Assembly (NCBI GenBank): GCA_965232895.1
Contig: OZ247430.1
Location: 62,001 to 126,000, forward strand
Length of the DNA: 64,000 nucleotides
Direction: 5' to 3'
From: Bin87 sp965232895
Lineage (GTDB): Bacteria > Chloroflexota > Dehalococcoidia > Lucifugimonadales > UBA3495
The notes beneath the pieces are model-generated. The model was not told where the DNA came from. It saw nothing but the letters and a program-made list of their open reading frames with translations, and made no database searches. Positions 15,630-24,454 of this stretch are shown here, piece by piece (within the stretch, counting starts at the first letter, position 1; each line of letters begins with the position of its first letter). The translations under genes and the position numbers were made by a program.

Positions 15630-16501
15630 GGTTGGAGCTCCTTGACGACCTGGGTGTGCGGGACGGGGGTGGGCGGTTCCGGGCTTCGTCGCCTCCGTCC
15701 GGGCGCCTGGCCGTCGGGCCGGTCGGAATCGGCAGTATCGTGAGTGGGCGCGTCGGGCTCCGTGGCTGCGGACGTGGCCGCCGCCCGCCGGATCGCCTCC
15801 TCGTCGCGGGAAGGACAACCGTAGTTCACCACGCAGTCGCCGCAAAGAGGTCTCTGAGCCTTGCACACCTGACGACCGTGCGTGATGAAAGCGGCGTGGA
15901 AGGGGTACACGTCCTCGGGGGGCATGGCCGCCTCGAGCACCTCGTGGGCCTTTTCGGCGTTGACTTTGGGGCCGATGATTCCGAGGCGCTGACTGACCCT
16001 GAAGATGTGGGTGTCGACGGCCATGGCCGGCATCCCGAGGGAGAAACTCAGGATTATGCCCGCCGATTTGGGGCCGATACCGGGCAGCTGGCGCAGCCAT
16101 GCCCGGGCTTCGTCCATGGGCATTTCGGCGAGGAAGTGGAGATCCAGGGACCCGTCGTTCAGGTCCAAAATCATCCCCAACACATCCTTGATGCGAGGCG
16201 CTTTGACACGGGCCAATCCACCACCCGAGATCGCAGCTTCGATGTCCGCTACGTCGGCTTCCGCGACGGCTTCCAGAGTGCTGAACGTGTGCATCAGGTT
16301 CCGGAACGCGCGCTCCGAGTTCCGGTCCGACGTGTGCTGGGAAAGGATGGTAAAGACCAGCTCGTGGGCCGGGTCCAGGCGCGGCTCGTTTTCAAACGGG
16401 CCGTACTGTTCCGTGAGCAGCCGGATGGCGTCAGAAATGGTGACGCCGGGCTTTTTGGAACGGCGCGAACGGCGGGTTTTGGTGGCGGCTTTGGGAGGCA
16501 T
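15626..16501 (-). CDS. nth: Endonuclease III (DNA glycosylase/AP lyase) with extended tail
   Basis: Removes oxidised pyrimidines in base-excision repair. The helix-hairpin-helix LPGIGPKSAGIIL contains the catalytic Lys145, and AVDTHIFRVS holds catalytic Asp163. The [4Fe-4S] cluster ligands follow the C-x6-C-x2-C-x5-C rule (Cys213, 220, 223, 229). The protein is 291 residues. About 25 basic residues precede the domain and a 60-residue Ala/Pro/Asp/Arg-rich tail follows the cluster, neither found in the 211-residue E. coli enzyme. It overlaps argC by four bases, so the two are coupled. Confidence 0.93.
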   Translation of the reverse strand: MPPKAATKTRRSRRSKKPGVTISDAIRLLTEQYGPFENEPRLDPAHELVFTILSQHTSDRNSERAFRNLMHTFSTLEAVAEADVADIEAAISGGGLARVKAPRIKDVLGMILDLNDGSLDLHFLAEMPMDEARAWLRQLPGIGPKSAGIILSFSLGMPAMAVDTHIFRVSQRLGIIGPKVNAEKAHEVLEAAMPPEDVYPFHAAFITHGRQVCKAQRPLCGDCVVNYGCPSRDEEAIRRAAATSAATEPDAPTHDTADSDRPDGQAPGRRRRSPEPPTPVPHTQVVKELQP

Positions 16502-16576
16502 CGTCGGTCACCGCAAGTGCAGCACCGGGATTTTAGCACAGGGCACACACGACAAGGGGAACCCGGGGTCTTCGCG

Positions 16577-16728
16577 CAGGGCGATCGCACTGTCGCCGTC
16601 TTTCCTGCGCAAGCAGGAATCCAGTGATCTAATTCGTTAAATACGCTTCAAATTCGTTCATTCTATGACCAATGGACTCCGGCTTTCGCCGGAGTGGCGG
16701 GCGTAGAGCCTATGATGCGATTGCTCTG
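16577..16728 (-). mobile_element. 152-bp MITE, copy A
   Basis: Bounded by 16-bp terminal inverted repeats, CAGGGCGATCGCACTG (16577-16592) and TGATGCGATTGCTCTG (16713-16728), and flanked by an exact 10-bp direct repeat GGTCTTCGCG (16567-16576 and 16729-16738). Inside are two hairpins, one around a TTTCCTGCGCAAGCAGGAA-like arm and one around CTCCGGCTTTCGCCGGAG. It is inverted relative to copies B and C and has the same length. It has no coding capacity and lies between nth and the MFS gene. Confidence 0.9.
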
Positions 16729-16783
16729 GGTCTTCGCGCTCAGCGTTGCAGCCGACGGCGAGGTTGTTCGTCGGGCGTCGGCG

Positions 16784-18079
16784 TCAGGCGGGACGGGGCT
16801 GCGGCCGAGTTTCGGGAGGCGGCTGCGAAGGCCGGGTCACCAATGGGGTCAAGAACAGGGCCGGCAAAGATATGGCGATGCAGGCCAGGGCGTTGAACGT
16901 AACGGACCACTGGATACCGATGACGTCGCCCAACCAGCCCATGAGCAGCACTCCCGGCGGGGTTCCGAGCCCGATGCACAGGCTCATCAGGCCCACCATG
17001 CGCCCGCGCATTTCGGGCGGCGAAGAGCGCATGGTGATCGTGCTCTGCATGGTGCCGAAACAGGAGAGGCCAATGCCGCTGATCACCAGGATGGCAAAGG
17101 TGGCCTCATACCAGGGCAGCCACACGAATATGACCGACGTAACCATCACGGCGAATGCTCCGGCGGCGAAATACCGACCGTGGTAGCTGATGGCGCCCAT
17201 GGACGCGATGACGCCGGCGGTGACAAGTTGTCCAATTGACTCGGCGGCGGCGAGGACCCCCACCAGCGCCTCTCCGACCATTAGGTGGTCGCGGCCGATG
17301 GCGGGCACGAATTGACGGGCGGGGAAGGCGAGGCCATTGATCACCATGGTGATGAACAACATCCCCAACAGTTGACGGTGGCCGAAAGCGGCACGGACCA
17401 CGTCGCCGAGGCTGTCCCAGATTGGTTCGACGCGCCACTCGCGTTCTACTTTGGGAATGCGGACACGGAAGGCGAGCAGCACCGCGGCCAGGTGCATGGT
17501 GGCAATGCCCAGGAAGGCCCAGGTGTAGCCGGGGTAGTGCGGCCAGAAGAGACCAACGTGCTGGATCAGCAGACCGCCGATGGGCTGACCGGCCATTCGG
17601 CCGATGGTCATGCTGATGGAATCGATGGACAGGGCGTTGACGATGCGACGCTCGCCGACGATGTCGAACACGGCGGTGCGCCGGGCGGGATCTTCCAGGG
17701 CGCGGCTCACCCCCTGCAGCAGCATGGCGGCGAAAACGTGCCACGCGGCGATTTGACCGGTGACCAGCAACAAGAACAGGGCGACGGCAGCGCCGAGTTT
17801 GATGGCCAGGGAGATGATCCAGATCTTTTTGCGGTCGAACCGGTCAGCGATGATGCCCGTGAACGGTGACAGGAAGGGCCGCGGAAGGTTTTCAAAGCCA
17901 AGCACCAGACCCAGCATGAGGGCGGAGTCGGTCAGGGAATAGACGAGCACGCTGGCAACAAACAGCTCCATCCAGCGGGTCAACTCGGCGACGTTGACGA
18001 CATACCAGATCGACCGAAAACCCGGGTTGCCAAGAACCTCAAGCATTGGGGATGTGGGACGGACGCCAAAGCGTGCCAT
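16784..18079 (-). CDS. MFS transporter, drug/siderophore-exporter type
   Basis: A 431-residue, about 12-helix permease of the MFS_1/MFS_3 (EntS-, MefA-like) group. After helix 1-2 it has the conserved loop GIIADRFDRKKIW, followed by a helix 5-6 region with VSRALEDPARRTAVFDIVG typical of exporters of this group. A charged central loop (VRIPKVEREWRVEPIWDSLGDV) separates the halves. The C-terminus is proline-rich. I chose the ATG at 18079, preceded by GGAG; the frame is open to 18148, and an ATG at 18046 is an alternative. The substrate is unknown. Confidence 0.85.
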   Translation of the reverse strand: MARFGVRPTSPMLEVLGNPGFRSIWYVVNVAELTRWMELFVASVLVYSLTDSALMLGLVLGFENLPRPFLSPFTGIIADRFDRKKIWIISLAIKLGAAVALFLLLVTGQIAAWHVFAAMLLQGVSRALEDPARRTAVFDIVGERRIVNALSIDSISMTIGRMAGQPIGGLLIQHVGLFWPHYPGYTWAFLGIATMHLAAVLLAFRVRIPKVEREWRVEPIWDSLGDVVRAAFGHRQLLGMLFITMVINGLAFPARQFVPAIGRDHLMVGEALVGVLAAAESIGQLVTAGVIASMGAISYHGRYFAAGAFAVMVTSVIFVWLPWYEATFAILVISGIGLSCFGTMQSTITMRSSPPEMRGRMVGLMSLCIGLGTPPGVLLMGWLGDVIGIQWSVTFNALACIAISLPALFLTPLVTRPSQPPPETRPQPRPA

Positions 18080-18441
18080 GCAAAACACTCCGCGCCGGCG
18101 GAGTGGAAACCGCAAGCGCGGGGAAATTCTACACGTCCCGTGTCGCAATGACGTGCGTGGGTGCTGACAAAGGCGGGGTAAAATCGCCGAGGCGGGCGGA
18201 GTCCAGGTTCGCCAAACCAGGCGTCCAGCCCGGAATATCCCGGGGACGTGTCCACATCACACGCAGCGGGACCCACGCAACTGTGTTGCCAGCGCGCCGT
18301 GCTGACGAGGCAAAATCCCGTCGGCCCACTCCAGGGCTCAACGCGGTATATGCACGGGGTTTGACATCCGCGCCGCGGCCGATATCATCGCTCCACCGGA
18401 TAGCCGGTTGAACGCTGAACACGACGGCAGGAAACAGGGAG
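18080..18441. other. Divergent promoter region between the MFS and sulfotransferase genes
   Basis: 362 bases with no gene. It holds a TTGACA/TATCAT promoter toward the sulfotransferase (annotated separately) and a plus-strand TAAAAT at 18179-18184 of unknown use. I see no promoter hexamers for the MFS gene. Confidence 0.4.
18361..18388 (+). promoter_or_regulatory. Promoter of the sulfotransferase gene (TTGACA - 16 - TATCAT)
   Basis: TTGACA at 18361-18366 and TATCAT at 18383-18388 with a 16-base spacer, 53 bases before the ATG. Confidence 0.6.
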
Positions 18442-19650
18442 ATGGCTAGCCCAAGACTGACGGAAACGGGATCCAGTTCGAGCCGGTCGTGGCGGGTTGG
18501 CTATCGTCCCGGCGAGCCCGGCAGGTCGGCCACGTTCGCATCCGGGTTCAACAGCTTCCTGACAACGGGCAGCGTATCGTTGGCGCTGCGTCTGGCGCGG
18601 ACCCACGGCGTAGACCGGGAATTCGGCCCCCGGTTTTTGGGGTTGCTGTTTTGCAATGCCCTGTTTACTCCCATGAGGTTCTGGCAGAGCCTGAGATACG
18701 GCGGACGCATTGCGCGGGAGGAACTGCACCCGGAGCCGCTGTTCCTGCTGGGATTCTGGCGCTCGGGCACCACGCTGTTGCACAACCTGATGTCGATGGA
18801 TGCGAGATGGGGGTTTGTGAACACGTACCAGGCGGCGATGCCGGACGTGTTCCTGGCGGGCCAGAACCGCGTGCGCCGGCTGATCGAAAGAAGCCTGCCG
18901 CCTGACCGCGGGGTGGACAACATCCCGGTGGACTTCGCGATGCCGCAGGAAGAAGAGATCGCGATGATGTGCACCTCCGGCCTCAGTCCCTACACTTTCC
19001 TGCACTTTCCGCGCACGGCGGAGCGGGCGCTTGACTACCTCTTCGTGGAGGAAAGGCTGGGCGAGCGGCAACGGGCCGAGTGGAAGCGTGAATTCACCAA
19101 GCTGCTCCAGGCCGCCAGCTACAACATGGGCGGCAAACCGTTGCTGCTGAAATCGCCGTCCAACACCAGTCGGATCACCGCGCTGCTTGACCTGTTCCCT
19201 GACGCCAGGTTCGTTTACATCCAGCGGGACCCTTACGACACACTGCGGTCCTACGTGCACCTGATTCGCCTGATGAACGAATGGCACGCCCTGCAGCGCG
19301 TGGACTTTGACGAACTCCTGCGCAAGCAGATCGCGGTGTATCGGGACATGGCGCAGGCCTATCTCAGGCAGCGGGATCAGATACCCGCCGACCGCCTGGT
19401 TGAAATCCGATACGAAGAACTGGAACAGGACAAGGTGGGACAGATACGGCACATCTACGATGCGCTGGGATTGGAAGGCTACGCCGAATTCGAGCCTCGA
19501 CTCACCGAGTACGTGGCGTCGATAGAGGGCTTCCAGAAAAACCCGTCCGACGTGAGCGACCAGGTGATTGACGCCGTGAACCAGTACGTCCCATTCCTGG
19601 TTTCCGAGTACGGTTACGACTTCAGAGAAGCATCGGCCGGCAACTTGTGA
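18442..19650 (+). CDS. PAPS-dependent sulfotransferase family protein
   Basis: A 402-residue sulfotransferase of the Sulfotransfer_3 type. The 5'-phosphosulfate loop is FLLGFWRSGTTLLHNLM (about residues 101-117). The 3'-phosphate region is LLLKSPSNTSRITALLDLFPDARFVYIQRDPYDTLRS, about 120 residues later (written here as one motif of two parts: LLLKSPSNTSR and FVYIQRDPYDTLRS). It should transfer sulfate from PAPS to an unknown acceptor. The ATG follows AGGGAG. The AXE1-type esterase gene begins 165 bases downstream. No sulfate-activation genes are nearby. Confidence 0.85.
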   Translation: MASPRLTETGSSSSRSWRVGYRPGEPGRSATFASGFNSFLTTGSVSLALRLARTHGVDREFGPRFLGLLFCNALFTPMRFWQSLRYGGRIAREELHPEPLFLLGFWRSGTTLLHNLMSMDARWGFVNTYQAAMPDVFLAGQNRVRRLIERSLPPDRGVDNIPVDFAMPQEEEIAMMCTSGLSPYTFLHFPRTAERALDYLFVEERLGERQRAEWKREFTKLLQAASYNMGGKPLLLKSPSNTSRITALLDLFPDARFVYIQRDPYDTLRSYVHLIRLMNEWHALQRVDFDELLRKQIAVYRDMAQAYLRQRDQIPADRLVEIRYEELEQDKVGQIRHIYDALGLEGYAEFEPRLTEYVASIEGFQKNPSDVSDQVIDAVNQYVPFLVSEYGYDFREASAGNL

Positions 19651-19815
19651 AGCCATCGTGATAACATTTGATCAGAGGCGAAACTTCGATGCGTGCGCAC
19701 GCCGGGGCGGAACCCTCGTTGGTGCGGTGGGGCGGCCACAATCCGTGCCATGCCACCCGTTGCAGGGTCGAACCCGCGCCACCGCGCAATAAATGCCAGA
19801 CAGAAGGAGCGGGAC

Positions 19816-20697
19816 ATGGACCAAGCGGTCAACGACTTTTGGAATGCGACCCGGGCGATCCTGAACGAAACCCCGGTGGGCGCCGAACTTTCCCCCAACG
19901 CGGAACTCAGCGGGCGGGACTACGAAACCTGGAACGTGGCCTTCCGCAGCTACGGCGGCCAGCGCCTGCGAGCGTTTTACACCGCTCCCCGTGACCTGCC
20001 GCCATCAGGCAAGTTTCCGGCGATGCTGGCGGTGCCGGGCTATGGCGGTGGCAAGGAGATTCCGTTCCACGTTGTCATGCACGGTTTCGCGGTCTTAACG
20101 CTGTTCCCCAGGGCTCAAGGCGAAAGCATCCCTGAATGGGATCTGCCTCATGGCACCAAGCTGACCTACAACGTCACCGACCGTGAGAACTATTACTATC
20201 GCGGCGCATATATGGATTGCGTCCGCGGGATTGATCTCCTCTCCGAGCGGGAAGAGGTCGATGCCAGCCGCATCGGCATGTGGAGCCGCAGCCAGGGTGG
20301 CGGGTTCACGCTGTCGACGGCTGCCCTGGATTCGAGGCTGGCGGCAGCGGTGGCTGAAGAGCCGTTCATGTGCAACTACCCGGTGGCGATCGACATTGAA
20401 ACCCGGCCGTACGACGAGCTCCAGAACTACGTCCAACAACATCCGGAGCAGCGTCAGGCGATGCTGGACACTCTTCACTACTTCGATACGATGACTCTGG
20501 CCGACGGCATCGAATGTCCAATCCTGGTGAACATCGGAATGGCTGATACCACCTGCCCGTACGAGACCATCATGCCGGTATTCGACCGCATCACAGCGCA
20601 AAAGTCGCTGCTGGTGTATCCGGATCTGACCCACAGTCCGTGCACCGATTTCAACGTGCACGCGATGAACTGGCTCAAGCGATACCTGGGCGCCTGA
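19816..20697 (+). CDS. Acetyl xylan esterase / cephalosporin-C deacetylase family (AXE1) hydrolase
   Basis: A 293-residue alpha/beta hydrolase of the AXE1 type, acting on acetylated sugars or other small esters. Typical segments are FRSYGGQRLRAFYTAP, MLAVPGYGGGKEIP, YYRGAYMDCVRGIDLLS, nucleophile elbow GMWSRSQGGGFTLST, the acid in NIGMADTTCPYET and the histidine in YPDLTHSPCTDF. I chose the ATG at 19816 because AAGGAG lies ten bases upstream; the open frame begins at 19693 but the extra residues are not family-like. It may be co-transcribed with the HpaB-like gene, which starts 62 bases after its stop. Confidence 0.85.
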   Translation: MDQAVNDFWNATRAILNETPVGAELSPNAELSGRDYETWNVAFRSYGGQRLRAFYTAPRDLPPSGKFPAMLAVPGYGGGKEIPFHVVMHGFAVLTLFPRAQGESIPEWDLPHGTKLTYNVTDRENYYYRGAYMDCVRGIDLLSEREEVDASRIGMWSRSQGGGFTLSTAALDSRLAAAVAEEPFMCNYPVAIDIETRPYDELQNYVQQHPEQRQAMLDTLHYFDTMTLADGIECPILVNIGMADTTCPYETIMPVFDRITAQKSLLVYPDLTHSPCTDFNVHAMNWLKRYLGA

Positions 20698-20759
20698 CCG
20701 GTCGGCGTCCGCCGATGACATAGCGGAATACTGGATTGGGAAGTGGGAGGTACCATAAC

Positions 20760-22217
20760 ATGCCCGCGAGAACCGGGGCCGAATACCTGGCCGGCCTGAA
20801 ACGGCAGGAACGCGAAATCTGGATGGACGGGCGACGGGTGGATGACGTTACCGAGTTTCCCGGACTGGCCAATGGAGCGCGATCAATCGCGCAGCTGTAC
20901 GACATGCAGCACGATGGGTCTGCCGCCTGCCCGATGACCTACTCCTCTCCCATCACGGGCGACCCGGTGGGCCTGTCGTTCCTCACTCCGAAGACGAAGG
21001 ACGACCTGGCGCGGCGACGGGAGATGATGTCGCAGTGGGCCCACGCCAGCTACGGCATGATGGGACGGACGCCTGACTTCCTGAACGTGACGATAATGTC
21101 CATGGCGGCGGCGGGTGACTTTTTCGGCGAGAACCGTCCGGAGTTCAAGAAAAACGTGGTCAGTTACTACGAGCACGTGCGGGACAACGACCTGTGCATG
21201 ACCCACACGCTGGTGAATTTGCAGCGGAACCGGGCTCCTTCGGCCACTTCGATGGACTACAGCACTGACGTCGCGCTGCACGTCGTGAAAGAAACGGACG
21301 CCGGGTTGATCGTGCGTGGCCCACGAGTGCTGGCGACCCTGGGGCCATTGTCGGACGAGATCATGGTCTATCCCACCCGTTCGTCGCTATTGGCGCGAGA
21401 CGAGGACGCGCACAAGTACGCCTTCGCTTTCTCGGTGCCCTGCGGCATTGATGGCCTGAAGTTCATCTGCCGGGAGAGCTTCGACCTGGGCAGGTCGCAC
21501 TTCGACCACCCGCTGGGCTCACGGTTCGAGGAGATGGACGCCATCGTCTTTTTCGACGACGTGCTGGTGCCGTGGGAACGGGTCTTCATGTATGGGGACC
21601 GGCACAAGTGCAACAACATGTCCAACGAGACCGGGCAGTACGTGCACACCGGCCACCAGGTCGTGACCAAGAACGTCGCCAAGTGCGAATTCATCACCGG
21701 GATCGCCAGCCTCATGGTGAAAACACTGGGAAACGGCGAGATCCCGCAGGTGCAGGGTCTCGTAGCCGAGCTGGTGGAAAACCTGGAGATCACCAAGGCG
21801 CTGCTGACCCAGTCGGAAGTCAACGCGAAGATCGACGACTGGGGAGTCATGCTGCCGGATCGGGTGCCGCTGAACGTGGCGCGCAATCTGTTCATCAAGA
21901 TGTACCCGAGGATGGCGGAGATCATCCAATTGCTCGGATCCAGCAGCCTCATGGCCCTGCCATCGGAAGGCGACTTCGGCGGGCCCATGGCCGAGGTGCT
22001 GGACACCTACCTCGACACCGATACGGCCACGGCGCAGGAAAGAGTCAGGTTGTTCCGGCTGGCGTGGGACGCGGCGTGCAGCTCGTTCGCCGGCCGCCAG
22101 GTGCTCTACGAGCGCTACTTCCAGGGAGACTGGATGCGCAACGCGGCGCTGCTGCTGGGCATTTATGACCGCGAGCCGCTGGAGCAACAGGTGCGCGAGT
22201 TCCTGGAACGCGACTGA
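20760..22217 (+). CDS. 4-hydroxyphenylacetate 3-monooxygenase (HpaB/PvcC) family flavin-dependent oxygenase
   Basis: A 485-residue FADH2-dependent aromatic hydroxylase of the HpaB family. It starts RTGAEYLAGLKRQEREIWMDGRRVDDVT, has the acyl-CoA-dehydrogenase-like middle with HTLVNLQRNR and VKETDAGLIVRGPRVLATLGPLSDE, and ends in the conserved helical bundle SSFAGRQVLYERYFQGD. Such enzymes need a separate flavin reductase (HpaC), which is not next to it. GGAGG lies nine bases before the ATG at 20760. The true phenolic substrate is unknown. A palindrome ending in GTTTT 56 bases downstream probably terminates the transcript. Confidence 0.87.
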   Translation: MPARTGAEYLAGLKRQEREIWMDGRRVDDVTEFPGLANGARSIAQLYDMQHDGSAACPMTYSSPITGDPVGLSFLTPKTKDDLARRREMMSQWAHASYGMMGRTPDFLNVTIMSMAAAGDFFGENRPEFKKNVVSYYEHVRDNDLCMTHTLVNLQRNRAPSATSMDYSTDVALHVVKETDAGLIVRGPRVLATLGPLSDEIMVYPTRSSLLARDEDAHKYAFAFSVPCGIDGLKFICRESFDLGRSHFDHPLGSRFEEMDAIVFFDDVLVPWERVFMYGDRHKCNNMSNETGQYVHTGHQVVTKNVAKCEFITGIASLMVKTLGNGEIPQVQGLVAELVENLEITKALLTQSEVNAKIDDWGVMLPDRVPLNVARNLFIKMYPRMAEIIQLLGSSSLMALPSEGDFGGPMAEVLDTYLDTDTATAQERVRLFRLAWDAACSSFAGRQVLYERYFQGDWMRNAALLLGIYDREPLEQQVREFLERD

Positions 22218-22272
22218 TTCGGGCTGGCGTCTTCGCGGCGGTAACCCTGGAATCGACGGTCACTAAACTTGT

Positions 22273-22301
22273 AGGGGCGAATGATTATTCGCCCCTGTTT
22301 T
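22273..22301 (+). terminator. GGGGCGAAT palindrome, probable terminator after the HpaB-like gene
   Basis: A 10-bp stem AGGGGCGAAT / ATTCGCCCCT (22273-22282, 22287-22296) with loop GATT, followed by GTTTTG. The same GTAGGGGCGAA palindrome type occurs after rpoC at 53978. Confidence 0.65.
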
Positions 22302-22357
22302 GCCGGATATTTCCGGGATTGTCTCAGCGGCGCGCCGGCGGCTGCATGATTGCGCGG

Positions 22358-22555
22358 CTAATCGGCGGGCAGGGAGAACGTAGCCGCGCCGTCTTCTCCA
22401 TGGCGATGGTTGGCGAGCGCCGCCAACACTTCGTTAGTTCGATGTTGGGCCGCGGACAATTTATTCACGCTGTTCAGCGTGAACAGCAGCAATGGGACTA
22501 TGACCGCGAGGATGGCAATGCCGACGCCCATTATGGCTATAGTTTCCTGTGTCAT
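22358..22555 (-). CDS. Small single-span membrane protein
   Basis: A 65-residue open frame: a short polar start (MTQETIA), one hydrophobic segment (about residues 7-27, IMGVGIAILAVIVPLLLFTL), then a charged tail with LAALANHRHGEDGAATFSLPAD. The topology resembles short membrane anchors. No family is recognised. The sequence before its ATG contains CCGGAG but too close for a standard ribosome binding site. It lies alone between the HpaB-like gene and pstS. Confidence 0.42.
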   Translation of the reverse strand: MTQETIAIMGVGIAILAVIVPLLLFTLNSVNKLSAAQHRTNEVLAALANHRHGEDGAATFSLPAD

Positions 22556-22689
22556 GCTCCGGATCCCGCCCTACCTGACGAATTGCATCGTGCTCCTATG
22601 CTAGCATGGGCGTTCTTGCCGGTACAAACGCAGTTTTGTCGTTCCACAGGGCCGGCGGCGCTGGGATCCAGATGTCTTGTTTTGTCTAT

Positions 22690-22731
22690 CCATCTCGTAG
22701 AGGAGAACGGTCATTCGCCTCTACGAGATGG
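22690..22731. repeat. 14-bp perfect inverted repeat downstream of pstS
   Basis: CCATCTCGTAGAGG (22690-22703) and CCTCTACGAGATGG (22718-22731) form a hairpin with a 14-base loop, 17 bases beyond the pstS stop. There is no T-run on either strand, so it is a 3' stabilising hairpin or an inverted repeat of other origin rather than a canonical terminator. Confidence 0.7.
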
Positions 22732-22748
22732 CCGATGGTTACTTCGGT

Positions 22749-23942
22749 TTACTTCATCAGCCCCTCGGCAACGGAGCCCTTGAAGGCGTCGTCGCCGCCG
22801 AACACGGTTCCGACGGTCCCCGAATTGAACTTGGTCAAACCAAGATCGTACACATCCTGCGGGAACGGGATGTATCCCACCGACGCCGCCAACTCCTGGC
22901 CGCTCGGGCTCAGGTAGTACCGCACGAACTCCGCTACGTGTTCCTGCTGCGCCGCGTCCGACCGCACGTAGATGAACAACGGCCGGCTCAGCGGCGCGTA
23001 CGACCCGTTGTTGATCGCCTCATCCGTCGGCGCAACGCAGCCGTTGCCCCCGTCGATCGGCACCACCTTCACCTTGTCCTGGTTCTCCACGTAGTAGGCG
23101 TAGCCGAAGTAACCGATGCTGTACCTGTCGCCAGCGACTCCCTGCACCAGCACGTTGTCGTCCTCCGACGCCACAAAGTCGCCGCGCGAGACGCCGCCGT
23201 CGCCGTTGATCGCCTCGGTGAAGTAGTCGAACGTTCCGGAGTCAACGCCCGGCGCGTACATCTTGATCTCCTCCTCCGGCCACTCCGGGTTCACCTGGTT
23301 CCAGTGGGTCACCACGCCCTCAGACTCCGGACTCCAGATCTGGTTCAACTGCTCGACCGACATGCAGTCCACAAAATCGTTCTCCGGGTTCACGACCACG
23401 GACAGTCCGTCGATCGCAACCGGCAGCTCGATGTACTCCACGCCTGCGGCGGAACACAGGTCAACTTCCTTCTGCTTGATGGGGCGCGACGCGTCGGAGA
23501 TCACGGTCTCGTTGTCACAGAACTTCTTGAAACCGCCGCCCGTTCCCGAAATGCCCACTACCACGCGAACGTTGTCGTCGGTCAGGCCGCCGAACTCTTC
23601 GGCCACCGCCTCCGTGATGGGGAACACCGTGGACGAACCGTCAATCGCGATGTCGCCCGAGAGGGTGGCGTACATGCTGGGGTCGACTGCCTTTTCCGCC
23701 TGACCAGCGCTTGAACCGGTAGATCCGGTGGTGGCGGAACTGCTCGCAGTCGTACTCCCGGAGGTTGTGCTGTCGGTCGCCGCTGAACCCGCAGCGGCGC
23801 CGGAGCCGGCCTGTGTGGCGGGCGCTTGGTCCGCGGCGCTGCAGGCGGCGCCCATCAGAACGGCGGCGCAGCCCACCGCGGCAACGGCCAACAGCAACCG
23901 AAATGGAATTTGCTTTAGAGTAGCCATCGTGGCGGAACTCAT
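22749..23942 (-). CDS. pstS: Phosphate ABC transporter substrate-binding lipoprotein
   Basis: Captures phosphate outside the membrane for the Pst transporter. The 397-residue protein has a signal peptide with lipobox LMGAAC (Cys34), then a 50-residue Gly/Ser/Thr-rich linker. The PstS fold follows, with IAIDGSSTVFPITEAVAEEF, GISGTGGGFKKFCDNE, ISDASRPIK and DSGTFDYFTEAING, the phosphate-contacting serine and glycine loops. The ATG at 23942 is preceded by GGAGG; the frame is open to 24050, and an internal ATG lies at 23927. pstC, pstA, pstB and phoU are not adjacent, so it is an orphan pstS here. Confidence 0.92.
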   Translation of the reverse strand: MSSATMATLKQIPFRLLLAVAAVGCAAVLMGAACSAADQAPATQAGSGAAAGSAATDSTTSGSTTASSSATTGSTGSSAGQAEKAVDPSMYATLSGDIAIDGSSTVFPITEAVAEEFGGLTDDNVRVVVGISGTGGGFKKFCDNETVISDASRPIKQKEVDLCSAAGVEYIELPVAIDGLSVVVNPENDFVDCMSVEQLNQIWSPESEGVVTHWNQVNPEWPEEEIKMYAPGVDSGTFDYFTEAINGDGGVSRGDFVASEDDNVLVQGVAGDRYSIGYFGYAYYVENQDKVKVVPIDGGNGCVAPTDEAINNGSYAPLSRPLFIYVRSDAAQQEHVAEFVRYYLSPSGQELAASVGYIPFPQDVYDLGLTKFNSGTVGTVFGGDDAFKGSVAEGLMK

Positions 23943-24113
23943 TAATCCTCCTGTAAGTGGAAGGTGGGTCGGTTTTCCTGTGGATTGAGAAAATTGGCGC
24001 TTGCCAATCGCGGCCATCACTGGCCGAACATCGCCGTGTTCAATAGGCATACCTCCTCATGTTCTCCCCGAGAGTCCAAAGAGCTGACGGAGCCAGCTTC
24101 GCGGTTGGAACGG

Positions 24114-24144
24114 CAAAAAAAGAGCGAAATCTTTCGATTTCGCT
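24114..24144 (-). terminator. Minus-strand intrinsic terminator, proximal to pstS
   Basis: Read on the minus strand, AGCGAAATC-GAAA-GATTTCGCT (a 9-bp stem with a GNRA tetraloop) is followed by CTTTTTTT. It lies about 170 bases upstream of the pstS start, so it either ends the aminopeptidase transcript or attenuates a pstS leader. Confidence 0.75.
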
Positions 24145-24254
24145 GGAAATTAGTGAGAGCGAATCCCGCCGCTCCCATGAGCGCGGCGGGCGCAATTGGT
24201 AGCTTGCCCCTTTCTACTGAGCGTGGCGGCTCAGCAGCCCGGACTGTGGAGGGC

Positions 24255-24283
24255 AAAAAAATAACGAGGGACGAATCCCCCGT
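24255..24283 (-). terminator. Minus-strand intrinsic terminator after the aminopeptidase gene
   Basis: Minus strand: ACGGGGGA-TTCG-TCCCTCGT (8-bp stem with one G-U pair and a UUCG tetraloop), then TATTTTTTT. It lies about 170 bases beyond the aminopeptidase stop. Confidence 0.75.
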
Positions 24284-24454
24284 GGTCCGGAACTGCGACG
24301 CATCGCATGGAACAATTGCGGCAGGGCGGATGAACACCGATGCCGCTCCCGCCGCACCCTTAGCGGCGGACACCGGTCCTTCTTTTGGCAATTTCATCAC
24401 AACCGGATCCGAAGCAACCGTCATGCCAGAGATGCGATCAAGAGCTAACGAATA

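Larger units (their letters stand above)
23943..24454. other. Intergenic region between the aminopeptidase and pstS genes
   Basis: 512 bases on the upstream side of pstS. Open frames on both strands (for example 24017-24424 minus) have no ribosome binding site or recognisable family and were not called. The region contains two tandem minus-strand terminator-like hairpins, annotated separately. The pstS promoter must lie here; I could not identify Pho-box-like repeats. Confidence 0.4.

Noticed and set aside
24017..24424. 135-codon minus-strand frame before pstS
   Set aside because: It runs through two strong minus-strand terminators and has no ribosome binding site or family resemblance.
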